DNA from: a bacterium 1xD8-48
Lineage (GTDB): Bacteria > Bacillota > Clostridia > Lachnospirales > Lachnospiraceae
Direction: 5' to 3'
DNA: 64,000 bases
Assembly: GCA_009917455.1 (NCBI GenBank)
Contig: QZDS01000026.1
Span: 1-64,000 of the forward strand
Each line of letters opens with the position of its first letter. Within the stretch, counting starts at the first letter, position 1. The position numbers and the translations under genes are program-made. Below, in pieces: positions 40,818 through 50,880 of the stretch. The notes under the pieces were generated by a model. That model was given only the letters and a program-made list of their open reading frames with translations, did not search any database and was not told where the DNA came from.

Positions 40818-40846
40818 TTGCGGAAAACGTTTTCTTGTGTTACACT
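40818..40846 (+). promoter_or_regulatory. Promoter of glycogen phosphorylase with internal operator
   Basis: TTGCGG (40818-40823), a 17-bp spacer and TACACT (40841-40846) form the promoter. The perfect palindrome GAAAACGTTTTC (40823-40834) overlaps the -35 and the spacer, a classic repression position for a LacI-type or CcpA regulator. Confidence 0.75.
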
Positions 40847-40923
40847 CAGTATGCAACATGTAAATTTTGGAATAATTTAATTATGAAAGTCGCGAAAAAT
40901 TGAAATTATTGTGAGGAGAGATT

Positions 40924-43248
40924 ATGGCAGAAGGAACGAATTTAAAAAAGCATGTTCTGGTTTTAAATATGGAACAGCAGATGGAAGAAGTTGCAAAGGA
41001 AATGTTCGGCAAGTCATTAGAAGAGCTTTCCAATCAGGAAGCCTATTATGTACTGCTGACATACACGAAAAGACTGATGACGGTTTCCAATCACAATGAC
41101 GGAGAAAAGAAGATTTACTATATTTCTGCGGAATTCTTAATCGGAAAGCTGTTATCCAACAATTTAATCAATCTGGGCGTTTACGACAGAGTTGACGAGA
41201 TTATGAAAAAAAGCGGCAAGAGCCTTGCGGAGATTGAAGAGTGCGAGCCGGAGCCGTCACTTGGCAACGGCGGCCTTGGAAGACTGGCCGCATGTTTTCT
41301 GGATTCTATTGCAACCCTTGGGCTTCCCGGAGAAGGAATCGGCTTAAATTACCATTTTGGGCTTTTTAAGCAGGTATTTAAAGACAGGCTCCAGTGCGCG
41401 GAGAAGAATGACTGGATTGAAAATGATTCCTGGCTCACAAAGACGGACGTTTCTTTCGATGTGAATTTCGGTAAAAAGAAAGTGGTGTCACGGCTTTATG
41501 ACATAGACGTCGCCGGGTATGACAGCGGTGTTAACAAGTTAAGGCTCTTTGATATCGAGTCGGTGGACGAAGATATCGTGAAATCGGGAATTGATTTTGA
41601 CAAGGAGGATATTGAAAAGAATCTTACCCTATTCCTTTATCCTGACGATTCCGACGAGGCCGGCCATCTGCTTCGGATTTACCAGCAGTACTTTATGGTG
41701 AGCAATGCGGCGCAGCTTATCTTAAAAGAACTGAAAGAAAAGAAATATGATTTGCGCAGAATGTATGATTACGCTGTAATTCAGATTAACGATACCCATC
41801 CCACCATGGTAATCCCGGAGTTAATCCGTATCCTGGTGGAGGAAAAGGCATTTTCCATGGATGAGGCAATCGAGGTGGTAAGCAAAACCTGCGCTTACAC
41901 AAACCACACGATTCTGGCGGAAGCCCTCGAAAAATGGCCGCTTAAATATCTGGAAAAGGTAGTTCCCCAGCTTGTTCCCTATATCAAAGAGCTGGATAAA
42001 CGGGTGGCGGCAAAATATGACGACCCGGCGGTACAGATTATCGACAAGGATAACCGGGTGCACATGGCCCATATTGATATCCACTATGGATTTTCCGTCA
42101 ATGGAGTAGCGGCGATTCATACGGAAATTTTAAAGAACACGGAGCTGCATGCTTTTTATGAGCTGTATCCTGAGAAGTTTAACAACAAGACCAACGGCAT
42201 TACCTTCAGGAGATGGCTTCTTAGCTGTAACCGGGAGCTGGCAGGCTTCCTTTCCGAGACCATCGGAGACGGATTTAAGAAGGATGCCGATAAGCTTGAA
42301 AAGCTTCTGGAATTCGCGGACGACGAGAGAGTGCCTGACCGTCTGGCGGAGATTAAGATGAACCGCAAGAAGGAGCTTGCCGCATATGTGAAGGAAAGGG
42401 AAGGCATTGATTTAGACCCCGATTCCGTGTTTGATATCCAGATTAAGCGGCTTCACGAGTATAAGCGTCAGCAGATGAACGCGCTTTACATTATCCATAA
42501 GTATCTGGAAATCAAGAGCGGCAAAAAGCCTGTAAGGCCCATGACCTTTATTTTCGGCGCAAAGGCGGCTCCGGCATACGTGATTGCACAGGATATTATC
42601 CATCTGCTTCTGGTTCTGGAGGAGATTGTCAATAACGACCCTGAGGTAAGCCCTTACATGAAAGTGGTCATGGTGGAGAATTACAATGTCAGCTACGCGG
42701 AGAAGCTGATTCCGGCCTGCGATATTTCCGAGCAGATTTCTCTTGCGTCCAAGGAGGCTTCCGGCACAGGAAATATGAAGTTTATGTTAAACGGAGCCGT
42801 GACCCTTGGGACATCGGACGGAGCCAACGTGGAAATCCACGAGCTTGTGGGCGACGATAATATTTATATTTTCGGCGAGAAATCCGATACGGTAATCGGC
42901 TATTACGAGGAGAAAAAACAGGGCAAGCCGGGCTATGTATCGAAGGAATATTATGAAAAGAGTCCGGTAATCAAAGAAGCTGTGGACTTTATTGTAAGTG
43001 ATAAGGCCCTTAAGGTGGGACATAAGGAGAACCTGGAGCGTCTGTACAAGGAGCTTATTAATAAAGACTGGTTTATGACGCTGCTTGATTTGGAAGACTA
43101 TATTGCAATGAAAGACAAGGCGATTGCGGATTATGAGGACCGTAAAAAGTGGAAAAAGATGATGCTTGTGAACATTGCAAAGGCGGGCTTCTTCTCATCA
43201 GACAGAACAATTGCAGAGTATAACAGGGATATCTGGAAGCTGAAATAA
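40924..43248 (+). CDS. glgP: Glycogen/maltodextrin phosphorylase
   Basis: The 774-residue enzyme releases glucose-1-phosphate from alpha-1,4-glucans with inorganic phosphate. Signatures are [20 protein letters not shown] near residue 109, the [17 protein letters not shown] block near 283, and the pyridoxal-phosphate site [17 protein letters not shown] with the cofactor lysine K619. [12 protein letters not shown] completes the active site. Length is typical of bacterial phosphorylases. A LacI-type regulator is divergently placed upstream in the same direction, and the promoter has its operator-like palindrome. GGAGAG precedes the ATG. Confidence 0.95.
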   Translation: MAEGTNLKKHVLVLNMEQQMEEVAKEMFGKSLEELSNQEAYYVLLTYTKRLMTVSNHNDGEKKIYYISAEFLIGKLLSNNLINLGVYDRVDEIMKKSGKSLAEIEECEPEPSLGNGGLGRLAACFLDSIATLGLPGEGIGLNYHFGLFKQVFKDRLQCAEKNDWIENDSWLTKTDVSFDVNFGKKKVVSRLYDIDVAGYDSGVNKLRLFDIESVDEDIVKSGIDFDKEDIEKNLTLFLYPDDSDEAGHLLRIYQQYFMVSNAAQLILKELKEKKYDLRRMYDYAVIQINDTHPTMVIPELIRILVEEKAFSMDEAIEVVSKTCAYTNHTILAEALEKWPLKYLEKVVPQLVPYIKELDKRVAAKYDDPAVQIIDKDNRVHMAHIDIHYGFSVNGVAAIHTEILKNTELHAFYELYPEKFNNKTNGITFRRWLLSCNRELAGFLSETIGDGFKKDADKLEKLLEFADDERVPDRLAEIKMNRKKELAAYVKEREGIDLDPDSVFDIQIKRLHEYKRQQMNALYIIHKYLEIKSGKKPVRPMTFIFGAKAAPAYVIAQDIIHLLLVLEEIVNNDPEVSPYMKVVMVENYNVSYAEKLIPACDISEQISLASKEASGTGNMKFMLNGAVTLGTSDGANVEIHELVGDDNIYIFGEKSDTVIGYYEEKKQGKPGYVSKEYYEKSPVIKEAVDFIVSDKALKVGHKENLERLYKELINKDWFMTLLDLEDYIAMKDKAIADYEDRKKWKKMMLVNIAKAGFFSSDRTIAEYNRDIWKLK

Positions 43249-43340
43249 TGTTGGCTATTGTAATTCCGGCTGTTAAGTGTTAAAATGTTGTTGTTCTGAA
43301 AGAAATGTAAGTTGATTTTTTAGAATATTCGACCTCTCAC

Positions 43341-43386
43341 CAGGACAATGCCTGCTCTTTTGTTTAAGAAGAGCAGGCTTGTCCTG
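43341..43386 (+). other. Long bulged hairpin between glgP and the S1-domain gene
   Basis: CAGGACAATGCCTGCTCTT (43341-43359) pairs with AAGAGCAGGCTTGTCCTG (43369-43386): 18 bp with a single bulged T and a 9-nt loop. A flanking TCAC/GTGA match extends it. No U-run follows, so it is not a standard terminator; it could be an mRNA processing or stabilising element. Confidence 0.6.
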
Positions 43387-43431
43387 TGAAAGTATATGGG
43401 GAAATAAGCAAAAGGAAAGGACAAACGAATT

Positions 43432-44340
43432 ATGGAAGAAACAATGAAGGATTACGAGAAGGAACTTGAAGCGTCTTTTCGCAAAATTAATGAGGGGGAT
43501 GTGATTCAGGGAACGGTGATTGACGTCAATGAAGAAGAGGTATCTTTGGACCTTAAGTATTACACACAGGGGATTATCAAAGCGGCGGATATGAGCGACG
43601 ACCCGGGCTTTTCCGTTCTGGACGATGTGAAAATCGGAGATGTGATTGAGGCGTCTGTGGTAAAGATGGACGACGGGCAGGGCAATATTCTTTTATCTAA
43701 GAAGGAAGCTAACGCGGAGCTTGCATGGGACGTCCTGAACAAATACCTTGAGGAAAAAACAGCGTTGACTGTAAAAGTCAACGGAGTGGTAAATGCCGGA
43801 GTAATTGCATATGTGGAAGGAATCAGGGGATTTATACCGGCCTCCCATCTGGCTCTTTCCTATGTGGAGGATTTAAATACCTATCAGGGAAAAGAGTTGA
43901 CTGTAAGAGTCATTACTGTAGATAAGGAGAAGAAAAAACTGGTGCTTTCCGCAAAGGAAATACTGCGGGAGCAGGAAAAGGAAGCTCATGACCATAAAAT
44001 TGCCATGCTGGTTCCCGGCACGGTGATGGAGGGCACGGTGGAAAGTCTTCAGCCCTACGGCGCCTTTGTGGATTTAAAGGACGGCTTAAGCGGTCTGGTG
44101 CATATTTCCCAGATAAGCCAGAGGAGAATCAAAAAGCCCTCCGAGGTGCTGAGCGTGGGAGATAAGGTAAAGGTTAAGATTTTAAACACAGACAACGGGA
44201 AAATCTCCCTGAGCATTAAGGCTGCCACGGAAGAAAAGGAAGTGGAGGAGACGGAGCGCGTCGATACCGCTAAGTATAGCTCAAAGGAGAGCTTTGGAAC
44301 AAGCCTTGGAGATATTTTTGCAAAACTGAATTTAAAATAA
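43432..44340 (+). CDS. Three-S1-domain RNA-binding protein (RpsA-like)
   Basis: The 302-residue protein has three S1 OB-fold domains: about 19-90 (GDVIQGTVIDVNEEEVSLDL), 108-180 (VNAGVIAYVEGIRGFIPASHL) and 194-266 (EGTVESLQPYGAFVDLKDGL, SGLVHISQIS). The third is the most canonical. Firmicutes often have such short S1-like proteins, annotated ribosomal protein S1, that bind mRNA during translation or stabilise it. AAAGGAAAGGA precedes the ATG. The HAD gene follows after 14 bp. Confidence 0.88.
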   Translation: MEETMKDYEKELEASFRKINEGDVIQGTVIDVNEEEVSLDLKYYTQGIIKAADMSDDPGFSVLDDVKIGDVIEASVVKMDDGQGNILLSKKEANAELAWDVLNKYLEEKTALTVKVNGVVNAGVIAYVEGIRGFIPASHLALSYVEDLNTYQGKELTVRVITVDKEKKKLVLSAKEILREQEKEAHDHKIAMLVPGTVMEGTVESLQPYGAFVDLKDGLSGLVHISQISQRRIKKPSEVLSVGDKVKVKILNTDNGKISLSIKAATEEKEVEETERVDTAKYSSKESFGTSLGDIFAKLNLK

Positions 44341-44354
44341 ACAGGAGTCTTTTT

Positions 44355-45026
44355 ATGTTTGATTATTGCTTATTTGACCTGGATGGCACGCTGACAGACC
44401 CGAGAGAGGGAATCACCAAATCGGTGCAGTACGCCTTGCAGGCCTTTGGCATAGAAGAACCTGATTTAAAAAAGCTGGAGCCCTTTATCGGCCCGCCCTT
44501 AAAAGACAGCTTTATGGAGTTTTACGGCTTTACAGGGGAGGAGGCCGAAAGGGCTATTGCTGTTTATCGGGAAAGATTTGCGCCCGTGGGAATCTTTGAA
44601 AATCAGGTTTATCCGGGAATCCCCCAGATGCTGGAGCGCCTTTACCGGAGAGGAACGCGTCTGGCGGTGGCATCCAGTAAGCCCATAGGCTTTGTAAAGC
44701 AGATTCTGGCTCATTTTGACATCGAAAAATATTTTGACGTGGTAGTGGGGAGCGAGCTGGACGGAACGAGAGGGACGAAAGAGGAAGTTGTGGAGGAAGC
44801 TCTTGGGCGGCTTGGAATATTGACTATGCCGGTCACAGAACGGCACGTCAGGTGCGCCATGACAGGAGACAGGAAATTTGACATTCAGGGCGCAAGGGCC
44901 TGCGGCCTTACCAGTGTGGGCGTGCGGTTTGGATTTGCCGAAGAAGGGGAGCTTGAGGAGGCCGGAGCAGAGTATATTGCGGAAACGGTAGCGGGGCTTG
45001 CGGAGTTTCTTTTGCGGAAAGCGTAA
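44355..45026 (+). CDS. HAD-superfamily phosphatase (Gph/PpaX-like)
   Basis: The 223-residue protein has the HAD motifs: I, FDLDGTLTD with nucleophile near residue 8; II, AVASSKP near 113; and IV, AMTGDRKFDIQGA near 170. The helical cap between them (IGPPLKDSFMEFYGFTGEE) places it in the phosphoglycolate/pyrophosphatase-like branch. It probably hydrolyses a small phosphate ester. AGGAGTC precedes the start. It is likely co-transcribed with the S1-domain gene. Confidence 0.88.
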   Translation: MFDYCLFDLDGTLTDPREGITKSVQYALQAFGIEEPDLKKLEPFIGPPLKDSFMEFYGFTGEEAERAIAVYRERFAPVGIFENQVYPGIPQMLERLYRRGTRLAVASSKPIGFVKQILAHFDIEKYFDVVVGSELDGTRGTKEEVVEEALGRLGILTMPVTERHVRCAMTGDRKFDIQGARACGLTSVGVRFGFAEEGELEEAGAEYIAETVAGLAEFLLRKA

Positions 45027-45078
45027 GGGAAATCACGGATAAGGAACAGGGCCTGGCGGCAATATCGGAGGAAATTCG

Positions 45079-45996
45079 ATGAAAAATTTTTGGCTGAGAA
45101 TGAATATGCGGTGGAGCGGTGAAGAACTGTCCCGCTGGGGCTCTTTTCAGAAAACGGTATATCTGCTCTGGCCCCTTCTTATTTATTTTATTGTTCACGA
45201 TGCGGCGGAAATTCTGCTGTGGGCGGGAGCCGGCACCGTTTTTGCAGGAAAGGAAGCGACAGCGGGATTTCTGGCGCAAAATTACGCTACTGTCCGGGGC
45301 GTAATCAATGGTCTTGCAATTGTATTTGGCGTTGCCTCCATCTGGCAGGCGGTGAAAAGAGAACTTGCAGGCGGAGAGGGAGAAGGCGGAAAGTCTGGCG
45401 GAAATATCCATGGAGAAAAAGCAGGTGCCAAAGACGGTATGGATTCAGGGAGTGGATTAACAGCCTGTGTCACCCGGTACTGTGTGGTGGCGGCGATTGC
45501 TTTTCTTTCGGCAATGGGATTTAATCTTCTTATGAACCTTCTGGGACTTACCGGTATTTCAGGCTCCTATAAGGAAACGTCGCAGGCTCAGTATGGCGTG
45601 AATTTTATCGTGGGCCTGTTTTTATACGGAGCGGTATCGCCAATTGCCGAGGAAGCGGTTTTCCGGGGTGTGATTTACAACAGAATGAAGAGATGCTTTA
45701 ACTATCCGGTTGCGCTTTGCGTTTCTGCATTGCTCTTTGGCTGTTATCATGGGAATGCGGTGCAGGCTGTTTACGGGACGATACTGGGAATCCTGATTGC
45801 ATGGTGTTATGAAGTATGCGGGAGCTTTTTCGTGCCGGTGCTGTTTCACGGCGTTGCCAATGTGAGTATGTATGTGATGACTTACTATGGCGGATTGGAG
45901 AATATGAGCCAACCGGTGAGCGTTGGAGTTACGGCGGCATGTCTGCTGGGAGCAGCGGGGTTTCTTTTATATTTGCGGAAAAATGCCGGGGAATAA
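45079..45996 (+). CDS. CPBP-family intramembrane protease
   Basis: The 305-residue membrane protein carries the CPBP (CAAX protease/bacteriocin-processing) motifs: E191-E192-x3-R196 in AEEAVFRGVIYNR, a histidine in LLFGCYHGN near residue 222, and FHGVANVSMYV near 257. About seven transmembrane segments are visible. Such proteins process prenylated proteins or peptides, or act in bacteriocin self-protection; no bacteriocin gene is adjacent. GGAGG precedes the ATG. A glycine/lysine-rich loop at 98-120 is exposed. Confidence 0.88.
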   Translation: MKNFWLRMNMRWSGEELSRWGSFQKTVYLLWPLLIYFIVHDAAEILLWAGAGTVFAGKEATAGFLAQNYATVRGVINGLAIVFGVASIWQAVKRELAGGEGEGGKSGGNIHGEKAGAKDGMDSGSGLTACVTRYCVVAAIAFLSAMGFNLLMNLLGLTGISGSYKETSQAQYGVNFIVGLFLYGAVSPIAEEAVFRGVIYNRMKRCFNYPVALCVSALLFGCYHGNAVQAVYGTILGILIAWCYEVCGSFFVPVLFHGVANVSMYVMTYYGGLENMSQPVSVGVTAACLLGAAGFLLYLRKNAGE

Positions 45997-46179
45997 TGGC
46001 CATAAGGCCAAATGCTTATGACATGGTATGGATTTGCGGAAAATAGCAGAGCAGAAGAAGAGAAATATGTGCAGCATAAAGTAACGGTAACGATATCAGA
46101 CGAACAGGATAAAAGTCAGACAAATATATGTGAAATACGAAAAAGTCAAATAATCTGACAATTCTCTGAAAAGTTTATA

Positions 46180-46208
46180 TTTACAAAAAGAGAAAACAGG
46201 TGTATATT
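46180..46208 (+). promoter_or_regulatory. Promoter of the gltB-gltD operon
   Basis: TTTACA (46180-46185), 17 bp and TATATT (46203-46208) make a good sigma-A promoter. Transcription near 46215 would start almost exactly at the leader hairpin. Confidence 0.75.
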
Positions 46209-46217
46209 CTTATTTAC

Positions 46218-46255
46218 AGGTCGCAAAGGCGCGAGTTACAAGCCCTTTGCGACCT
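46218..46255 (+). terminator. 12-bp leader hairpin, possible attenuator
   Basis: AGGTCGCAAAGG (46218-46229) pairs perfectly with CCTTTGCGACCT (46244-46255) around a 14-nt loop and is followed by TTCTTTG. It lies at the very start of the predicted transcript. It may attenuate transcription or protect the 5' end; a T-box layout is not seen. Confidence 0.5.
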
Positions 46256-46320
46256 TTCTTTGCGTTCAGGTAACGAGCCGTGCACGGTACAACGAGCGCA
46301 GAAAGCGAAAGGAGAAAGCT

Positions 46321-49300
46321 ATGTTTGATGTGAAAAGGACACGTCCCGACGCACCTTTGTATCGGGCGGAATTTGAACATGATAATTGCGGGATTGGCGC
46401 GTGTGTAAATATCAGAGGCGTAAAAACCCGGGAGACGGTGGAGAATGCCCTTAAGATTGTGGAGAATTTAGAACACCGTGCCGGTAAAGATGCGGAGGGA
46501 AAAACCGGCGACGGCGTGGGGATTCTGACGCAGATTCCCCACAGATTTTTCGAGAAGGTGACGAAGTCTCTTGGAATTTCCATCGGGAAAGAGCGGGAGT
46601 ACGGCGTTGGCATGTTCTTTTTCCCGCAGGATGAGCTGCGCAGGAATCAGGCGAAAAAAATGTTTGAGATTATTGTGGAAAAGGAAGGCCTTACCTTTCT
46701 CGGGTGGCGTGATGTGCCTGCCAATCCGTCCGTTCTTGGGCACAAAGCGGTGGAATGTATGCCTCACATTATGCAGGCTTTTATAAAAAAACCCGTGGGG
46801 GTGGAAAAGGGCATAGCCTTTGACAGGCTCCTTTATGTGGCAAGGCGGGTCTTTGAGCAGTCCTCCGACGATACCTATGTGGTGTCCCTTTCCAGCAGGA
46901 CCATTGTATATAAGGGCATGTTTCTGGTGGGGCAGCTGCGCACCTTTTTTGCGGATTTGCAGGATAAGGATTACGAATCGGCCATTGCCATGGTGCACTC
47001 CCGGTTTTCCACCAACACCAATCCGAGCTGGGAGCGGGCTCATCCCAACCGCTTTATTGTGCATAACGGGGAAATCAACACTATCAGAGGCAATGCGGAT
47101 AAAATGCTGGCCCGGGAGGAAAACATGGAATCCGGGCATTTGCGAGGCATGCTCCACAAGGTGCTTCCTGTGGTAAATACATCGGGCTCCGATTCTGCAA
47201 TGCTGGATAACACGCTGGAATTTCTGGTGATGAGCGGCATGGATTTGCCCCTTGCGGTGATGATTACCATTCCTGAGCCCTGGGCAAACAATACCGCCAT
47301 GAGCCAGCACAAGAAGGATTTTTATCAATATTATGCCACCATGATGGAGCCCTGGGACGGTCCGGCCTCTATTTTATTCTGTGACGGCGATATGATGGGG
47401 GCGGTGCTGGACAGGAACGGCCTTCGCCCTTCCCGTTACATGATTACCGACGATGACCAGCTGATTCTTTCTTCCGAGGTGGGGGTACTTGATATTGCAC
47501 CCTCAAAAATTCTGGTAAAGGAAAGGCTTCGTCCCGGGAAAATGCTTTTAGTGGACACGGTAAGAGGGAAAGTGATTGACGACGACGAGCTGAAGGAAAC
47601 CTACGCCTCAAGGCAGCCCTATGGGGAATGGCTTGACAGGAATCTGGTGCATCTCCATGACCTGAAAATTCCCAATGAGCGGGTGCCGGAGTTTACTTCC
47701 GGGGAACTGGAACGGATGCAGAAGGCTTTCGGGTATTCCTATGAGGAGGTGAAAAACAGCATTCTCCCTATGGCAAAAAACGGCGGGGAAGCCATTGCGG
47801 CAATGGGGGTGGATACGCCGCTGCCGGTGCTCTCTGCCACCTGCCATCCGCTTTTTCATTATTTTAAACAGCTTTTTGCCCAGGTGACAAATCCCCCCAT
47901 CGACGCCATTCGTGAGGAGGTTGTCACATCCACTACGGTTTATGTGGGAACGGACGGAAATATTCTGGAGGAAATTCCGAAAAACTGTAACGTGCTCCGG
48001 GTAAATAATCCGATTCTCACCAACACGGATTTGATGAAGATTAAGAGCATGAAAAAGGAGGGCTTTAAGGTAGAGGTCATTCCCATTACCTATTATAAAA
48101 ACACCAGCCTGGAGCGCGCCATCGACCGGCTTTTTGTGGAAGTGGACAGAGCCTACCGGGACGGGGTGAATATCATGATTCTCTCGGACAGAGGCGTGGA
48201 TGAAAACCACGTGGCGCTGCCCTCCCTTCTGGCAGTGTCCGCCCTTAACCGGCATCTGGTGGTAACGAAGAAAAAAACCAGCGTGGCGCTGATTCTGGAA
48301 TCCGGGGAGCCCAGGGAGGTGCATCATTTTGCCACTCTTTTAGGCTACGGCGCATGCGCCGTCAATCCCTATCTGGCGCAGGAATCCATCAGGGAACTGA
48401 TTGACAGGCATATGTTGGATAAGGACTATTACGCCGCGGTGGAGGACTACAATAACGCCGTCCTGCACGGGATTGTGAAGATTGCCTCCAAAATGGGAAT
48501 CAGCACCATCCAGTCCTATGAGGGCTCACAGATATTTGAGGCTATCGGAATCGACAGTAAAGTGATAGACAAATACTTCCCCCACACTGTCTGCCGGGTG
48601 GGAGGCATTACCATCAGGGATATTGAAAAGCAGGTAGACGCCCTGCATTCACAGGCATTCGACCCCTTGGGGCTTGCCACTGATTTGACGCTGGACAGTC
48701 TGGGGCATCACAAGATGCGCAGCGGCGCCGACGAGCATCTTTACAATCCGGCGACCATCCATCTTCTTCAGGAGTCAACGAAGCGGGGAGATTATGAGAT
48801 GTTCAAGGAGTACACCGCGCTGGTCTGCGCCGAGGATTCGGTAAAAAATCTCCGGGGACTGATGGATTTTAACTACCCGAAAAAGGGCGTGCCACTAGAC
48901 GAGGTGGAGAGCGTGGACGCAATCGTTACGAGATTTAAGACCGGGGCAATGTCCTACGGCTCCATCTCAAAGGAAGCCCATGAGACCATGGCGATTGCTA
49001 TGAACCGTCTCCATGGAAAGTCCAATTCCGGCGAGGGAGGCGAGGATTTGGAACGGCTGATTCCCGGTCCTGACGGAGAAAACCGGTGCTCGGCTATCAA
49101 GCAGGTGGCTTCGGGACGGTTTGGCGTCACCAGCAGATATCTGGTGAGCGCTGACGAAATTCAAATCAAGATGGCTCAGGGCGCAAAACCCGGAGAAGGG
49201 GGGCATCTGCCTGGCGGAAAGGTTTATCCCTGGATTGCCAGAACCAGACATTCCACGCCCGGCGTGGGTTTGATTTCCCCGCCGCCCCATCATGATATTT

Positions 49301-50874
49301 ATTCTATCGAGGATTTGGCGGAGCTGATTTACGATTTGAAGAACGCAAACAAGAATGCCAGAATCAGCGTGAAGCTGGTTTCCGAGGCAGGCGTGGGTAC
49401 GGTGGCCGCCGGTGTGGCAAAGGCCGGCGCCCAGGTGATTCTGGTATCAGGCTATGACGGAGGAACGGGCGCGGCGCCCCGAAGCTCCATTCACAACGCC
49501 GGACTTCCCTGGGAACTGGGGCTTGCGGAGACCCATCAGACGCTGATTATGAACGGACTCCGAAACAAGGTGCGGATTGAGACGGACGGAAAGCTGATGA
49601 GCGGACGGGATGTGGCCATTGCGGCAATTCTGGGGGCGGAGGAATTCGGCTTTGCCACGGCGCCTCTGGTAACTATGGGCTGCGTGATGATGCGGGTGTG
49701 CAATCTGGACACCTGTCCCGTAGGCGTGGCCACCCAGAACCCGGAGCTGCGCAAAAACTTCAAGGGTAAACCTGAGTATGTGATGAACTTCATGCGCTTT
49801 ATCGCCCAGGAGCTCCGGGAGTATATGGCAAGGCTGGGCGTGCGCACGGTAGACGAGCTGGTGGGACACACGGAGCTTCTCAAAATAAAGGATAATCTGA
49901 GCCGGCGGCACAGACAGATAGATTTAAGCCTCATTCTTTCCAATCCCTATGCAGGGGGGAAGGAAAAGGCGACCTTTGACGCCAGAGAGGTTTATGACTT
50001 CAAACTGGAAAACACAGCGGACGAAAGGGTGCTGCTAAAGCAGTTAAATAAAGCAATCAGTGAAAAAAGCCGGCGTAGTATCGAGGTTGCGGTGAAAAAC
50101 ACGGACAGAGCCTTTGGAACGATTTTGGGCTCGGAAATCACCAGAAGGCTTGGGGACAATGTGGAGGAGGATACCTACCGGGTACTCTGCACCGGCTCAG
50201 GCGGACAGAGCTTCGGCGCGTTTATCCCCGGCGGACTTACTCTGGAGCTTGTGGGCGACAGCAACGATTATTTCGGAAAAGGGCTTTCCGGCGGCAAGCT
50301 GGTGGTTTATCCCCCGAAAGGAAGCCGTTTTAAGGCCGGGGAGAATATTATTATTGGAAATGTTGCGCTTTACGGGGCCACCAGCGGTAAGGCTTTCATA
50401 AACGGTGTTGCGGGGGAACGCTTCTGCGTGAGAAATTCAGGAGCCTTTGCGGTAGTCGAGGGCGTAGGCGACCACGGCTGCGAATACATGACCGGCGGGC
50501 GCGTGGTGGTGCTTGGCAGAACCGGCAAGAACTTTGCGGCGGGAATGAGCGGCGGCATTGCCTATGTGCTGGACGAGGACAGAGACCTTTATATCCGTCT
50601 GAACAAGGAGATGGTTTCCTCATATGAAGTGACCTCAAAGTACGACGTGATGGAATTAAAGGAAATGATTAAGGAGCATGTGGCTCTTACCAATTCCGAA
50701 AAGGGAAAAGTGATTCTGGATAACTTTAAGGAATATCTGCCGAAGTTTAAGAAAATCATTCCTCATGATTATGAGAGGATGCTTACCAGTATCGTGCAGA
50801 TGGAGGAAAAGGGGCTCAGCGCGCAGCAGGCTCAGATTGAAGCATTTTATGCGATTAAGGCGGAAAGGGGCTAA
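46321..50874 (+). CDS. gltB: Glutamate synthase large subunit
   Basis: The 1,517-residue protein makes glutamate from glutamine and 2-oxoglutarate. A 22-residue propeptide precedes the class-II amidotransferase cysteine C23 (DNCGIGACVN); GTNSNPSWERAHP-like FSTNTNPSWERAHPNRF is the glutaminase block. The synthase domain has GEGGEDLERL, GAKPGEGGHLPGGKV and the FMN-binding GYDGGTGAAPRSS region; NLDTCPVGVATQNPELR holds the Fe-S cysteines. The C-terminal GXGXG beta-helix is at 1,260-1,450. It is 6 bp upstream of gltD and clearly co-expressed with it. Confidence 0.97.
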   Translation: MFDVKRTRPDAPLYRAEFEHDNCGIGACVNIRGVKTRETVENALKIVENLEHRAGKDAEGKTGDGVGILTQIPHRFFEKVTKSLGISIGKEREYGVGMFFFPQDELRRNQAKKMFEIIVEKEGLTFLGWRDVPANPSVLGHKAVECMPHIMQAFIKKPVGVEKGIAFDRLLYVARRVFEQSSDDTYVVSLSSRTIVYKGMFLVGQLRTFFADLQDKDYESAIAMVHSRFSTNTNPSWERAHPNRFIVHNGEINTIRGNADKMLAREENMESGHLRGMLHKVLPVVNTSGSDSAMLDNTLEFLVMSGMDLPLAVMITIPEPWANNTAMSQHKKDFYQYYATMMEPWDGPASILFCDGDMMGAVLDRNGLRPSRYMITDDDQLILSSEVGVLDIAPSKILVKERLRPGKMLLVDTVRGKVIDDDELKETYASRQPYGEWLDRNLVHLHDLKIPNERVPEFTSGELERMQKAFGYSYEEVKNSILPMAKNGGEAIAAMGVDTPLPVLSATCHPLFHYFKQLFAQVTNPPIDAIREEVVTSTTVYVGTDGNILEEIPKNCNVLRVNNPILTNTDLMKIKSMKKEGFKVEVIPITYYKNTSLERAIDRLFVEVDRAYRDGVNIMILSDRGVDENHVALPSLLAVSALNRHLVVTKKKTSVALILESGEPREVHHFATLLGYGACAVNPYLAQESIRELIDRHMLDKDYYAAVEDYNNAVLHGIVKIASKMGISTIQSYEGSQIFEAIGIDSKVIDKYFPHTVCRVGGITIRDIEKQVDALHSQAFDPLGLATDLTLDSLGHHKMRSGADEHLYNPATIHLLQESTKRGDYEMFKEYTALVCAEDSVKNLRGLMDFNYPKKGVPLDEVESVDAIVTRFKTGAMSYGSISKEAHETMAIAMNRLHGKSNSGEGGEDLERLIPGPDGENRCSAIKQVASGRFGVTSRYLVSADEIQIKMAQGAKPGEGGHLPGGKVYPWIARTRHSTPGVGLISPPPHHDIYSIEDLAELIYDLKNANKNARISVKLVSEAGVGTVAAGVAKAGAQVILVSGYDGGTGAAPRSSIHNAGLPWELGLAETHQTLIMNGLRNKVRIETDGKLMSGRDVAIAAILGAEEFGFATAPLVTMGCVMMRVCNLDTCPVGVATQNPELRKNFKGKPEYVMNFMRFIAQELREYMARLGVRTVDELVGHTELLKIKDNLSRRHRQIDLSLILSNPYAGGKEKATFDAREVYDFKLENTADERVLLKQLNKAISEKSRRSIEVAVKNTDRAFGTILGSEITRRLGDNVEEDTYRVLCTGSGGQSFGAFIPGGLTLELVGDSNDYFGKGLSGGKLVVYPPKGSRFKAGENIIIGNVALYGATSGKAFINGVAGERFCVRNSGAFAVVEGVGDHGCEYMTGGRVVVLGRTGKNFAAGMSGGIAYVLDEDRDLYIRLNKEMVSSYEVTSKYDVMELKEMIKEHVALTNSEKGKVILDNFKEYLPKFKKIIPHDYERMLTSIVQMEEKGLSAQQAQIEAFYAIKAERG

Positions 50875-50880
50875 AGGGCT

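Larger units (their letters stand above)
45997..46320. other. Regulatory gap upstream of the glutamate synthase genes
   Basis: This 324-bp stretch holds no gene. After a TGGCCATAAGGCCA palindrome right behind the CPBP stop it carries GTCAGA (46115-46120) and its inverse TCTGAC (46154-46159), a promoter (46180-46208) and a leader hairpin (46218-46255). The repeats may be regulator sites. Confidence 0.6.
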
